Origin: Halobacteriales archaeon QH_7_66_36
GTDB taxonomy: Archaea > Halobacteriota > Halobacteria > Halobacteriales > Haloarculaceae
NCBI GenBank assembly: GCA_003021175.1
Contig: PXQV01000006.1
Span: 47,357-111,356 of the forward strand
Reading direction: 5' to 3'
DNA length: 64,000 bases
A program made the position numbers and the translations under genes. Position 1 is the first letter of the stretch. Every line of letters starts with the position of its first letter. Below, piece by piece: positions 52,916-61,717 of this stretch. Under the pieces are notes generated by a model that was given only the letters and a program-made list of their open reading frames with translations, did no database searches and was not told where the DNA came from.

Positions 52916-53201
52916 GTACGATGTTCTGCTCGGTGACGACGCTCGCGAATTCCTCTCTGTCGCCGATGAGAAGACCGAGCGGGTGTGTAAGGAGAAACTC
53001 GGCTACCTGACCGAGAGCCCGTACCCGGGCCGCGGTCGTGGGGACAAGGAGAAGCTCCCCATCGACGGCCGCCGCGACCGGCACCGGATGCACATCTCTC
53101 GGACCTACACCGCCATCTACACTGTCCTTGAGGACGAGAACGAGGTGCGTGTTCTGGAGATTGTCCCCATCGACGAGGCGCACAAGCGATACGGCTTCTG
53201 A
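52908..53201 (+). CDS. RelE/ParE family toxin
   Basis: YDVLLGDDAREFLSVADEKTERVCKEKLGYLTESPYPGRG...RTYTAIYTVLEDENEVRVLEIVPIDEAHKRYGF. Confidence 0.9.
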   Translation: MSEYDVLLGDDAREFLSVADEKTERVCKEKLGYLTESPYPGRGRGDKEKLPIDGRRDRHRMHISRTYTAIYTVLEDENEVRVLEIVPIDEAHKRYGF

Positions 53202-53571
53202 CTCAGAGACTCCCCGCTTTTGAACGGGTTCTCCGATTCGGTGCGGACGCGCACGAACTAACCTCAGAGGGGTTGCTTTACCTTCGCGGAAGCCTTGGTG
53301 CGGGGAATCTCACCGATCCCAGTGGAGTGGAGCAGCCGATACGAGAGCGTCACTGCTGTTCTAAACAGATGATGCAACGACACCGGTACCTACGGCATCA
53401 GCGGACATTGCGTCGGTGCATTTCCACTCGTCGGCGTCACTGCGCGAAACCACCCAATGGATTCTTACGCGCTCGGCGTAATGATATGATACAGCACGAC
53501 TTCCCCCGTGCTGAGGCCGTCGTGGCCCCGCTGATATGGGGATCAGCGGTCCACTCACTGTCCGTCGAGTG

Positions 53572-53608
53572 GATGCCCCCGGTTTAGTTGCGCCGGGGGG
53601 CATCGTTT
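53572..53608. terminator. Strong stem-loop followed by a T-run between convergent genes
   Basis: GATGCCCCCGG-tttagttgcg-CCGGGGGGCATC then gtttt. Confidence 0.5.
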
Positions 53609-53623
53609 TCAGCCGGGCAGTGA

Positions 53624-54487
53624 CTAGTCTGTCTTTTCTCCGCCTGTCGCCCCGTCGTCAACCACCGTCGGCTCCACGTCAAGCGCGTCGGCCGCCGCGG
53701 GCCGAAGCAGCAACCCGCGCGCGCCGGCCGTCGCGGTCTCGTCGCTACATACATCGTCGGCAAGCCCGGCGAGCGCCGCGTACCAGTCGCCGGGTCGGTC
53801 GGCGGCGAAACACGCGACGGTGTAGCCATGCCCCCTGTCGATGGGTGTCCCCCGCAGCGAGACGTACGTCCGGAGCCAGCGCCGTTGCGTGGCCGTCGGC
53901 ACGCTCCGGATCCAGTCGGGGAGCTGCTGGTCGGTGCCGGCCTTCTCGCCGACCGGCGCGCCGAACACGCCCCCAAGGAATCGTCCAAGTACCGTGCCGT
54001 GCGTCGAGGGCTGATACTCCGTCGCGCGGCCGTCGCTGGCGGCGTGCTGGGTGTCGGCCTGCATATCCACCGCTCGCAGCGCCGGCTGAAGCGCCCGCTC
54101 GGGGTCGCCGTCGCTGGCGACGAATCGCGGCAGCCATGTCTGGGCGGCAATCGAACCGCCGGCCGTCACCCACGCGTGCAACACCGTCAGCCCGGCGAAC
54201 ACCCGCTCGCCGGGCGTCGCGTCAAGCCATCCCTTGCCTGCGGCCGTCGCAATCGCGCGGGCGGCGTCGGGCATCCCGCGGTCCAGCCACGGCCGGATGC
54301 GACTCCGCGGCAGCTCCAGCGCGGTGGCGACGGCTGTTGATTCCTTTTGTGGGTGCTCAGCGGCGTACTGCTGGACGCGGCGGTACTGTTCGACCAGTTC
54401 CCACACTGTCGCGTCACTGGCGGTCGTGTATGTCGCGGCGAGGCGACGCTCGCGCTCGTCGTGATCGGGAAGCGGTCGGGGAGTCAC
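53624..54487 (-). CDS. hypothetical protein with N-terminal HTH-like segment (accessory)
   Basis: 287 aa: VWELVEQYRRVQQYAAEHPQKESTAVATALELPRSRIRPWLD... Confidence 0.65.
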   Translation of the reverse strand: MTPRPLPDHDERERRLAATYTTASDATVWELVEQYRRVQQYAAEHPQKESTAVATALELPRSRIRPWLDRGMPDAARAIATAAGKGWLDATPGERVFAGLTVLHAWVTAGGSIAAQTWLPRFVASDGDPERALQPALRAVDMQADTQHAASDGRATEYQPSTHGTVLGRFLGGVFGAPVGEKAGTDQQLPDWIRSVPTATQRRWLRTYVSLRGTPIDRGHGYTVACFAADRPGDWYAALAGLADDVCSDETATAGARGLLLRPAAADALDVEPTVVDDGATGGEKTD

Positions 54488-54525
54488 TATTCGTGGATGA
54501 AAGAACAGAGAATCGCGCGACGTAG

Positions 54526-54963
54526 TTACTGCGGTGCCGTGGATTCGCCGATGGTCTGGGAACTCCCGCCGCCGGGGTCGGTCCAGATCACGCGAACGGT
54601 CTCACCGGCACCGATACCGGAAACGGTGGCGCTGGTCCCAGTTGAAATCGTGGAATCGCCGTTTAGGTCCGCTACCCAAGCGTCTGTCTGGCTACTTCCA
54701 CTCCCGTCGGTGTACTGCACCTCAATCTGTGTACCATCAATAGTGTCTCCGCCAGTGTGGGTAATCGTTACACCGTAATCCGCCGAGTCGGTGTACTCGA
54801 ACTCGAAGTTCGCGTTCGGCGCGCTGTTCTGCACTTGGTCGCCGAGTCCAAGCACGAACGTCCCGATAACGGCGGCAAGTATCACCGTGATAGCAACCAT
54901 CAGTATGACCCCTATTACGGGCGATACTGCTTGGTCGTCGTCGAAGAGTTGTTTCAATTGCAT
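54526..54963 (-). CDS. archaeal type IV pilin N-terminal domain protein
   Basis: [71 protein letters not shown] pilin signature. Confidence 0.93.
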   Translation of the reverse strand: MQLKQLFDDDQAVSPVIGVILMVAITVILAAVIGTFVLGLGDQVQNSAPNANFEFEYTDSADYGVTITHTGGDTIDGTQIEVQYTDGSGSSQTDAWVADLNGDSTISTGTSATVSGIGAGETVRVIWTDPGGGSSQTIGESTAPQ

Positions 54964-55303
54964 TGTTGTGGGTTGCGAGCCCATCGCCGGAGCCAGCACC
55001 CGTGCGGTCCCGATACCTCGGTTCCCCAGTACCGGGAAGTGGCTGGCTACGCCCCGAGCGCCCAGTATGGGGATGCGGTGACGCTCGGTCGTCCGTCAAG
55101 TGGGCTCGTCTATTAATACAGTCACGCGACGCATGAATAAACTTATTGCCAAACATGTGTCACCTACATATGTGGCTCCGGAAACAACCCTTGATTCAGT
55201 TGGGTCACTCATCCGACAGTGCGCTATTTTTATTGGCGGGCTTTCTCGGCGTCCCCACCGTCAGCTCTTCATAAGAGCAGAGAGGTAAAACGCCCTCGAG
55301 GAA

Positions 55304-55662
55304 GTGAAGTACCTCGAGGACAAGCCCCGAGGCTTCACGGTTTTGTCTGTGCCATCCAGAAACGAATGGACAGACGCAGGCGAATGTAATTCCCCCTGAC
55401 CTTCCCGAGATGGGTCGGCTGGAATTGACACCCGAACGCACGGTGCGTCCGTGAGGGTCGGCGGCTCCACCCCGCCCGACAACTCCCGTCGCACCACGCC
55501 GAAGACGTGGGTTTTGAGAGGAGTCGCATTTCCAAATCGTCTCAGTCAGCGTTGGATTACGGTCTTTAACCCGTCTTTGTGGGGTTCTGACTGTACTATC
55601 TGTACGATACGAGGGCTGGTCAACCTTCCGACGGTCTTCACCCTCGGGGGCAAGCCCCGAGG
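55304..55662. mobile_element. Probable mobile-element remnant bounded by two related hairpins (IS200/IS605-like ends suspected)
   Basis: Hairpins at 55304-55338 and 55642-55662 share AAGCCCCGAGGC; no intact transposase between them. Confidence 0.35.
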
Positions 55663-55925
55663 CACTCGACCTGCTCTGCCTGTAGAGCCGCGGTCCTCGC
55701 ACTCTTCCTCGCGGCGCTGGTCGTCGCGAACCCCGTCACGGCGACGGCCCACGGCCTCAACGACTTCACGTTCACGAGGCGTAAGCGGGGAGAAGTCGAT
55801 GCCGTTGGTCCCGTAGTCTTGGAGCTGTGATTGCTCCTCAGACACGGGGGACCATCCCCGGTTGTCTCCGGCATGAGCCGGGTTTACCTGAGGTTAGTGG
55901 TTCCCCGGAACGTTGATAATCAGGA

Positions 55926-56104
55926 TGGGGCCGGAGGGATTTGAACCCCCGATCGACTGATATCTCCGGTGTGCGCCTCGGGTCCCCAGAGGGTCGTCAA
56001 CACGGGCGGTGATCAGCCGGCCGCTCGGTATATCAGTCTGGAGTCTCGTCACCGGGCGCGTGGCCTCTGGAGTCAGTCGCCATGCCTGGCTTGGCCACAG
56101 CCCC
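55926..56104 (-). tRNA. tRNA-Trp (CCA) with ~105-nt intron
   Basis: rc GGGGCTGTGGCCAAGCCAGGCATGGCGACTGACTCCAG[intron]ATCAGTCGATCGGGGGTTCAAATCCCTCCGGCCCCA; exon 1 56104-56067, intron ~56066-55962, exon 2 55961-55926. Confidence 0.93.
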
Positions 56105-56190
56105 TCGCCACTCCGTATGCTGATTCAGGGTAAAGGGGTTTCGATTCACCCGATCCTGACCGTTATGCAGGCCGCTCCCGATACCACGGT

Positions 56191-56535
56191 ATGGCTGAGG
56201 AACTGCCGGTGACGGTCCACGACGGCGACCGCGAGGAGACGCTCTCCGTCGAGCGCGGCACGACCCTGCGACGGGCGCTTCGGGACGCCGACTTCGCGGT
56301 GTACGCACCGGCGGCGAAGGTGGCCAACTGCGGCGGGCGCGGCATCTGTGCGACCTGCGGCGTCCGGGTGTGTGACGGTGCGGGCGACGAACCCGACGCC
56401 GACCACTGGCACGACGCGTTGGCCGCCCGGTACGGCTATCCGCGACTCTCGTGTCAGCTGACGGTCGACCGGCCGCTGACGGTCGAACTCATCGAGAAGC
56501 GCTACTGGGGACAGCTACTGCCGCGCCGGGAGTGA
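56191..56535 (+). CDS. 2Fe-2S ferredoxin-like iron-sulfur protein
   Basis: AAKVANCGGRGICATCGVRVCDG, C-terminal RLSCQLTVDRPLTVEL. Confidence 0.9.
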   Translation: MAEELPVTVHDGDREETLSVERGTTLRRALRDADFAVYAPAAKVANCGGRGICATCGVRVCDGAGDEPDADHWHDALAARYGYPRLSCQLTVDRPLTVELIEKRYWGQLLPRRE

Positions 56536-56760
56536 TCACGACTCGGTGTCGCTCCACGAACAGTCCTGACACTTGTAGCCGGTGACGAACGCGGTGACGC
56601 TCGGCATGTAACCGACGGCGAGGACGCTGCCGCCACACTCCGGACACGTGCGGTCGGCGTCCTCGATAGGTTCGGCGTCCATCACGCTCTCGCCTTCGAT
56701 CAGTTCGGCGAGCTTCTTCGGCGTCACCATCCGCCCCTCGACGACGCGATTGTCGGCCAT
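56536..56760 (-). CDS. small zinc-ribbon protein (DUF5795-like)
   Basis: MADNRVVEGRMVTPKKLAELIEGESVMDAEPIEDADRTCPECGGSVLAVGYMPSVTAFVTGYKCQDCSW. Confidence 0.82.
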   Translation of the reverse strand: MADNRVVEGRMVTPKKLAELIEGESVMDAEPIEDADRTCPECGGSVLAVGYMPSVTAFVTGYKCQDCSWSDTES

Positions 56761-56843
56761 ACGAGTGCGGGTGAGCGACGCCCCCTAAGCGTTGCCGTCG
56801 CGCGGCGAGCGACGGGCCAAAGTCCGCAGCGCGAGGCGGCCTG

Positions 56844-57746
56844 TCACAGCCACGGGGCGCGGTCGGGGTCAGTCGAGCGGTCGGAGCCGCTGGATTCGCC
56901 GTCTGACCCCGGCAGCTCCGCGTCCTCGTCGCCGCCGTCGGCCAGCGCCCCGTCGACCGGGTCGGTGCCGGGCGTCGTCTCCCGGTCCGGGTGGTCGACC
57001 GGCATCCCCCTCGTGCCGTCGCCCGGGTCGAGCGAGAGCAGCGAGGTGATCCCGAAGACGGCGAGCGCGAGCGGGACGTTCGCCTCGATGAGCCCGAGGA
57101 TGGACAGCGGGAGCACGCCCAGCGCGACCGCACTACCGAATCGGAAGCGGTCGAGGTCGACGTTGCCGCGGAGCCACGGGCCGAACACCGCCGCGCCGAG
57201 TGCGAAGACGACCCCTATGCCCGCCGCGGCCACGCCCCGGACCACGTCCATCGGGTCGGCGACGAGGACGAACTCGAAGCCAGCCGGCTGGAGCGAGGCG
57301 ATCAGGCCCAACCCGACGATAACGCCGGGCGAGGGGAGATACTCGCCGACGGTCGCCGAGGCCGTCTTCGCGGCGATGGCGAGGATCACCAGCGCGGCGA
57401 ATCGCTCGAAGATGGCGCTGTTCAGCATCGTCGCGATGGTGGGCGCGAGCGCCGCCTCAACGGCCGCGACGACCAGCACCACCGCGCCCACGACGAGGAC
57501 GGAGGTCACCTGCTCGCGGCGAGTGCCCTCCATCTCGGCCAGTACGACCGCGAGGGTGGCGGACCCGCCGAACACGAGCAGGCCGACCTCGATGATCCCG
57601 AGCGGTGACGCGAGCGCGCCAGCGAGGATGAGGGCCGGGAAGATGCCGTCGACGAGCGGCAGCGCCATGACGGTGGCAAGGAGTCGCGTCCCTTCGCCAA
57701 CCTGCTGCTCGAGGCGGACGGCAACCGGATGTTGCGAGACGCTCAT
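56844..57746 (-). CDS. multi-pass membrane protein (DUF5794-like)
   Basis: MSVSQHPVAVRLEQQVGEGTRLLATVMALPLVDGIFPALILAGALASPLGIIEVGLLVFGGSATLAVVLAEMEG. Confidence 0.82.
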   Translation of the reverse strand: MSVSQHPVAVRLEQQVGEGTRLLATVMALPLVDGIFPALILAGALASPLGIIEVGLLVFGGSATLAVVLAEMEGTRREQVTSVLVVGAVVLVVAAVEAALAPTIATMLNSAIFERFAALVILAIAAKTASATVGEYLPSPGVIVGLGLIASLQPAGFEFVLVADPMDVVRGVAAAGIGVVFALGAAVFGPWLRGNVDLDRFRFGSAVALGVLPLSILGLIEANVPLALAVFGITSLLSLDPGDGTRGMPVDHPDRETTPGTDPVDGALADGGDEDAELPGSDGESSGSDRSTDPDRAPWL

Positions 57747-58143
57747 TCAGGGGCGTTGGCGATATCCCGTCGCCGGTGGGTGGTTTGCGTCGCGATGGCC
57801 CCGTGGACGTTCCCCGTTGAACCCGAGCCAATCGAACGCGAACCAGGCCGCAAAGTTCCATGTTTTCGAGTTGCCGGGGGCGGTGCTCGGCTGGCCGGCA
57901 ATGCGCGATGCGATGGAACCTGCGGCGTCCATACTCGCACTGAGTGTTGGATTTATTATAAACGTTGCGTGGGACACCGGCACAGACCGCAGCGAAACGG
58001 CCGCGTAACCGTTGTCTGGACAGTAAAGCCGCACCGTACTGTACGAACGTACAGATCGCCGGCGAAAAGTTGTTCCCACGACGCATTTGGGCCGGTCGCG
58101 CGTCACTCGGAACGCTTTTGATTCGGGCGATTACACCGTTTAT

Positions 58144-59619
58144 ATGGTAGACGACCGATTCTCGCGGAAGCTCGAAGTCCCCGAGGCGCTGACCTTCGAC
58201 GACGTGCTCCTGCGTCCGAAGGAGTCGCGCGTGGAGCCCGATGAGGCGGAGACGGCGACCCGGGTGTCACGCAACGTCGAACTGAACGTGCCTGTGCTCT
58301 CGGCAGCGATGGACACCGTCACCGAGGCGGGGCTGGCAATCGAGATGGCTCGACAGGGCGGTCTCGGCGTCATCCACCGCAACATGGAGGTGGAGGAGAC
58401 GGCCGCGAACGTCGAGGAAGTGAAACGCGCGGACGAACTCATCATCCGCGACGTAGTCACGGCCTCGCCGGACATGACAGTCGAGGAGGTCGACCGCGTG
58501 ATGGGCCGCGAGGGCGTCTCCGGCGCGCCGGTCGTCGACGAGGACGACGAGGTGCTCGGTATCATCTCGGGCACCGACATCCGGCCGTACATCGGTATCG
58601 CGGAGGACGACTCCGTCCGCGACGCGATGACCGACGAGGTCGTGACGGCGACCGAGGACCTCACGGCCCGCGAGGCGCTCGAACTCATGTACGAGCACAA
58701 GATCGAGCGGGTCCCCGTCGTCGACGACGAGAACCACCTCACCGGGCTCGTCACGATGCGCGGCATCCTCTCGCGGCGCGAGTACGACGACGCGGCGCGC
58801 GACGCCGAGGGACGGCTGCGCGTCGGCGTCGCCGTCGGCCCGTTCGAGACTGAGCGCGCTCGGGCGGCCGACGAGGCCGGCGCGGACATCGTCTTCATCG
58901 ACTGTGCACACGCGCACAATCTGGACGTGCTCGACGCCGCCCGCGAGATCAAGGCGGACGTGTCCGCGGACGTGGTCGTCGGCAACGTCGGCACGCGCGA
59001 GGCCGCGGAGGCGGCCGTCGACTTCGCCGACGGGCTGAAGGTCGGCATCGGGCCGGGGTCCATCTGTACTACGCGCGTCGTCTCCGGGGCCGGTATGCCC
59101 CAGATCACGGCCGTCTCCGAGGTGGCCGACGTGGCCGCGCCCGAGGACGTGCCCGTCATCGCCGACGGCGGTATCCGCTATTCGGGCGACGCCATCAAGG
59201 CCATCGCGGCGGGCGCGGACGCGGTCATGCTCGGCTCCTACTTCGCCGGCACCGACGAGGCCCCCGGCCGCGTCATCACCATGCAGGGCAAGAAGTACAA
59301 GCAGTACCGCGGCATGGGCTCCGTCGGCGCGATGAGCGAGGGCGGCGGCGACCGCTACCTCAAGGACACCGAGGAGGACGAGGAGTTCGTCCCCGAGGGC
59401 GTCGAGGCCGCCACCCCGTACAAAGGATCGCTCGAAAGTGAACTCCACCAACTCGTCGGCGGGATGCGCTCCGGCATGGGCTACGTCGGGGCCGCGTCAA
59501 TCCCCGAGTTCAAGCAGCGCGCCGAGTTCGTCCGTATCTCGCAGGCCGGCCAGTCAGAGGGCCACCCGCACGACGTGATGATCACCGACGAAGCGCCGAA
59601 CTACTCGCCGGACGAGTAA
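58144..59619 (+). CDS. guaB: IMP dehydrogenase
   Basis: [17 protein letters not shown] domains, [46 protein letters not shown]. Confidence 0.96.
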   Translation: MVDDRFSRKLEVPEALTFDDVLLRPKESRVEPDEAETATRVSRNVELNVPVLSAAMDTVTEAGLAIEMARQGGLGVIHRNMEVEETAANVEEVKRADELIIRDVVTASPDMTVEEVDRVMGREGVSGAPVVDEDDEVLGIISGTDIRPYIGIAEDDSVRDAMTDEVVTATEDLTAREALELMYEHKIERVPVVDDENHLTGLVTMRGILSRREYDDAARDAEGRLRVGVAVGPFETERARAADEAGADIVFIDCAHAHNLDVLDAAREIKADVSADVVVGNVGTREAAEAAVDFADGLKVGIGPGSICTTRVVSGAGMPQITAVSEVADVAAPEDVPVIADGGIRYSGDAIKAIAAGADAVMLGSYFAGTDEAPGRVITMQGKKYKQYRGMGSVGAMSEGGGDRYLKDTEEDEEFVPEGVEAATPYKGSLESELHQLVGGMRSGMGYVGAASIPEFKQRAEFVRISQAGQSEGHPHDVMITDEAPNYSPDE

Positions 59620-60049
59620 GATCAAGAGGTCCGCCAATCCTCGGGCCGTCGGCCGGTGGTGTTCAGATAAACGGGTCGTTGCCCGGTCGAGAAACCGCGA
59701 TGGGTGGGAGTGAAAGGGGCCGTTATCGGCGGCTGCGCCGCCGATCGCTCGGGAGAGCGCCGCTCTCCCGGTGGGCGGTACGGGAAGCACGACGTTCGGA
59801 AGACGCGGAGCGTCTTCCGCAGCCCAGCAGCAATCGAAGATTTCTGCGGACGACACAAGCAGTGAGGTGGCGGAGCCACCTCGGGCAGTCGCAGGCGGGA
59901 GCGGCGCGACCGACGAGGACCGCAGCGAGCCCATCGAGTCGAGCGACCGGGGGCTCTCTACCCTGTGTTGCCATCCTACTCTCCGGGGGTCACTCTTCGC
60001 TGAACACTACCCCACACGCGCCCGATACGCTTATACCGATGGACAGATT

Positions 60050-60075
60050 TGTACATCGTAACGCAGTAGCGTACA
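60050..60075. promoter_or_regulatory. Candidate trp operator: inverted repeat TGTAC-N16-GTACA downstream of a TATA-like box
   Basis: cttatacc at 60030-60037, then TGTACATCGTAACGCAGTAGCGTACA; trpD ATG at 60089. Confidence 0.4.
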
Positions 60076-60088
60076 TTAGTGGTCATCA

Positions 60089-61096
60089 ATGAAATCGTAT
60101 ATCCAACGAGCGACGGACGGCGAGGATCTCACACAGGAAGAGGCGCGCGAGGCCGCACGTCTCGTGTTCGAGGAGGCGACGGAGGCACAGATCGGCGCGC
60201 TGTTGACGGCGCTGCGCGCGAAAGGCGAGACGGAAGCCGAGATAGCCGGCTTCGCGGAGGGGATGCGCGAGGCGGCCCGGACCATCGACCCGGACCGGCG
60301 GCCGCTGGTCGACACCTGCGGAACGGGCGGCGACGACTACGACACCATCAACGTCTCCACGACGGCGACGATGGTGGCCGCGGGCGCGGGCATGCCCGTC
60401 GCGAAACACGGTAACTACTCCGTCTCCTCCTCGTCGGGCAGTTCCGACGTGCTGGAGGAGGTCGGCGTCGACCTCGACAGTTCGCCCGAGGCCGTCGAGG
60501 CGCGCATCGAGTCGGACGGCATCGGCTACATGCACGCGCCGGCGTTCCACCCCGCGATGAAGGCGGTTATCGGGCCGCGCCGCGAGCTGGGTATGCGGAC
60601 GATATTCAACGTGCTCGGGCCGCTCACGAACCCCGCTGGGGCGGACGCACAGGTCGTCGGCGTCTACGATCCCGACCTCGTGCCGGTGCTCGCGCGGGCG
60701 CTCTCGCGGCTCGGCGTCGACCGCGCGCTCGTCGTCCACGGGTCGGGTTTAGACGAGATCGCGCTCCACGGCGAGACGGTCGTCGCAGAACTCGACGACA
60801 GCGAAATCGAGGAGTACACTATCACGCCGGCGGATCTGGGCCTCGATTCGGCACCCATCGAGGCAATCGCCGGGGGGACGCCCGAGGAGAACGCGGCCGA
60901 CCTGCGGGCCATCGTCACCGGCGAGCTCGACGGGCCGAAGCGAGACGTGATCCTCGCGAACGCGGGCGCGGCGGTGTACGTCGCCGGCGAAGCGGACAGT
61001 CTCGAAGCAGGTGTCGAGCGCGCCCGCGAGGCCATCGAGTCGGGCGCGGCCGCCGAAACACTCGCCACGCTCGCGGGCGAAGAGGCGGAAGCGTAG
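60089..61096 (+). CDS. trpD: anthranilate phosphoribosyltransferase
   Basis: VDTCGTGGDDYDTINVSTTATMVAAGAGMPVAKHGN, FNVLGPLTNPAGA. Confidence 0.96.
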   Translation: MKSYIQRATDGEDLTQEEAREAARLVFEEATEAQIGALLTALRAKGETEAEIAGFAEGMREAARTIDPDRRPLVDTCGTGGDDYDTINVSTTATMVAAGAGMPVAKHGNYSVSSSSGSSDVLEEVGVDLDSSPEAVEARIESDGIGYMHAPAFHPAMKAVIGPRRELGMRTIFNVLGPLTNPAGADAQVVGVYDPDLVPVLARALSRLGVDRALVVHGSGLDEIALHGETVVAELDDSEIEEYTITPADLGLDSAPIEAIAGGTPEENAADLRAIVTGELDGPKRDVILANAGAAVYVAGEADSLEAGVERAREAIESGAAAETLATLAGEEAEA

Positions 61097-61717
61097 ATGG
61101 CTCGCGCGAAAGTGTGTGGGCTGACCCGCGAGGCGGACGTGCAGGCGGCCGTCGCCGCCGGCGTGGACGCGCTCGGCTTTATCGTCGACGTGGACGTGGA
61201 CACGCCACGAGAGATCACCCCCCAGAAGGCGGAACAGCTCATCGCGTCGGTCCCGCCGTTCGTGACCAGCGTGCTGGTGACGATGCCCGACGCTGCGGCC
61301 GACGCGGTGATGCTCGCCGAACTGGTCGGTGCCGACGCGATCCAGACGTACGGCCTCCCGCCGGCGGACCTCTCGGTCGTCATCACTGACTTCCACGGGG
61401 CCGTCATCCCGGCGGTGTCGCCGGACGAGGTGGCCGAGTACGGACACGTCGGCCACGCGCTGCTGGTCGACACGCCTCGCGAGGGCGGCGGCGGCGGCAC
61501 CGGTGAGACGCACGACTGGGAGCGGACCCGAGAGGTGACGGCCGACCTCGACCGTCCGGTCGTTCTCGCGGGCGGGCTCACGCCGGACAACGTCGCCGAG
61601 GCGGTCGCAACCGTCGGCCCGTACGCCGTTGACACCGCCTCCGGCGTCGAGCGTGAGGGCGGCGTGAAGGACCACGACGCGGTTCGCGCGTTCGTCGCGA
61701 ACGCGAGGCAAGCATGA
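61097..61717 (+). CDS. trpF: phosphoribosylanthranilate isomerase
   Basis: ARAKVCGLTREADVQAAVAAGVDALGFI, AGGLTPDNVAEAV, DTASGVEREGGVKD. Confidence 0.95.
   Translation: MARAKVCGLTREADVQAAVAAGVDALGFIVDVDVDTPREITPQKAEQLIASVPPFVTSVLVTMPDAAADAVMLAELVGADAIQTYGLPPADLSVVITDFHGAVIPAVSPDEVAEYGHVGHALLVDTPREGGGGGTGETHDWERTREVTADLDRPVVLAGGLTPDNVAEAVATVGPYAVDTASGVEREGGVKDHDAVRAFVANARQA

Noticed and set aside
55205-55874. Several overlapping minus-strand ORFs (99-165 aa) in the remnant region
   Set aside because: No frame shows a credible start, domain or transposase motif; treated as mobile-element remnant or noncoding.
55926-55960. attL/attR duplication of the tRNA-Trp 3' end marking an integrated element
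   Set aside because: No second copy of the exon-2 sequence (tttgaacccccgatcgactga) found to the left in the window.
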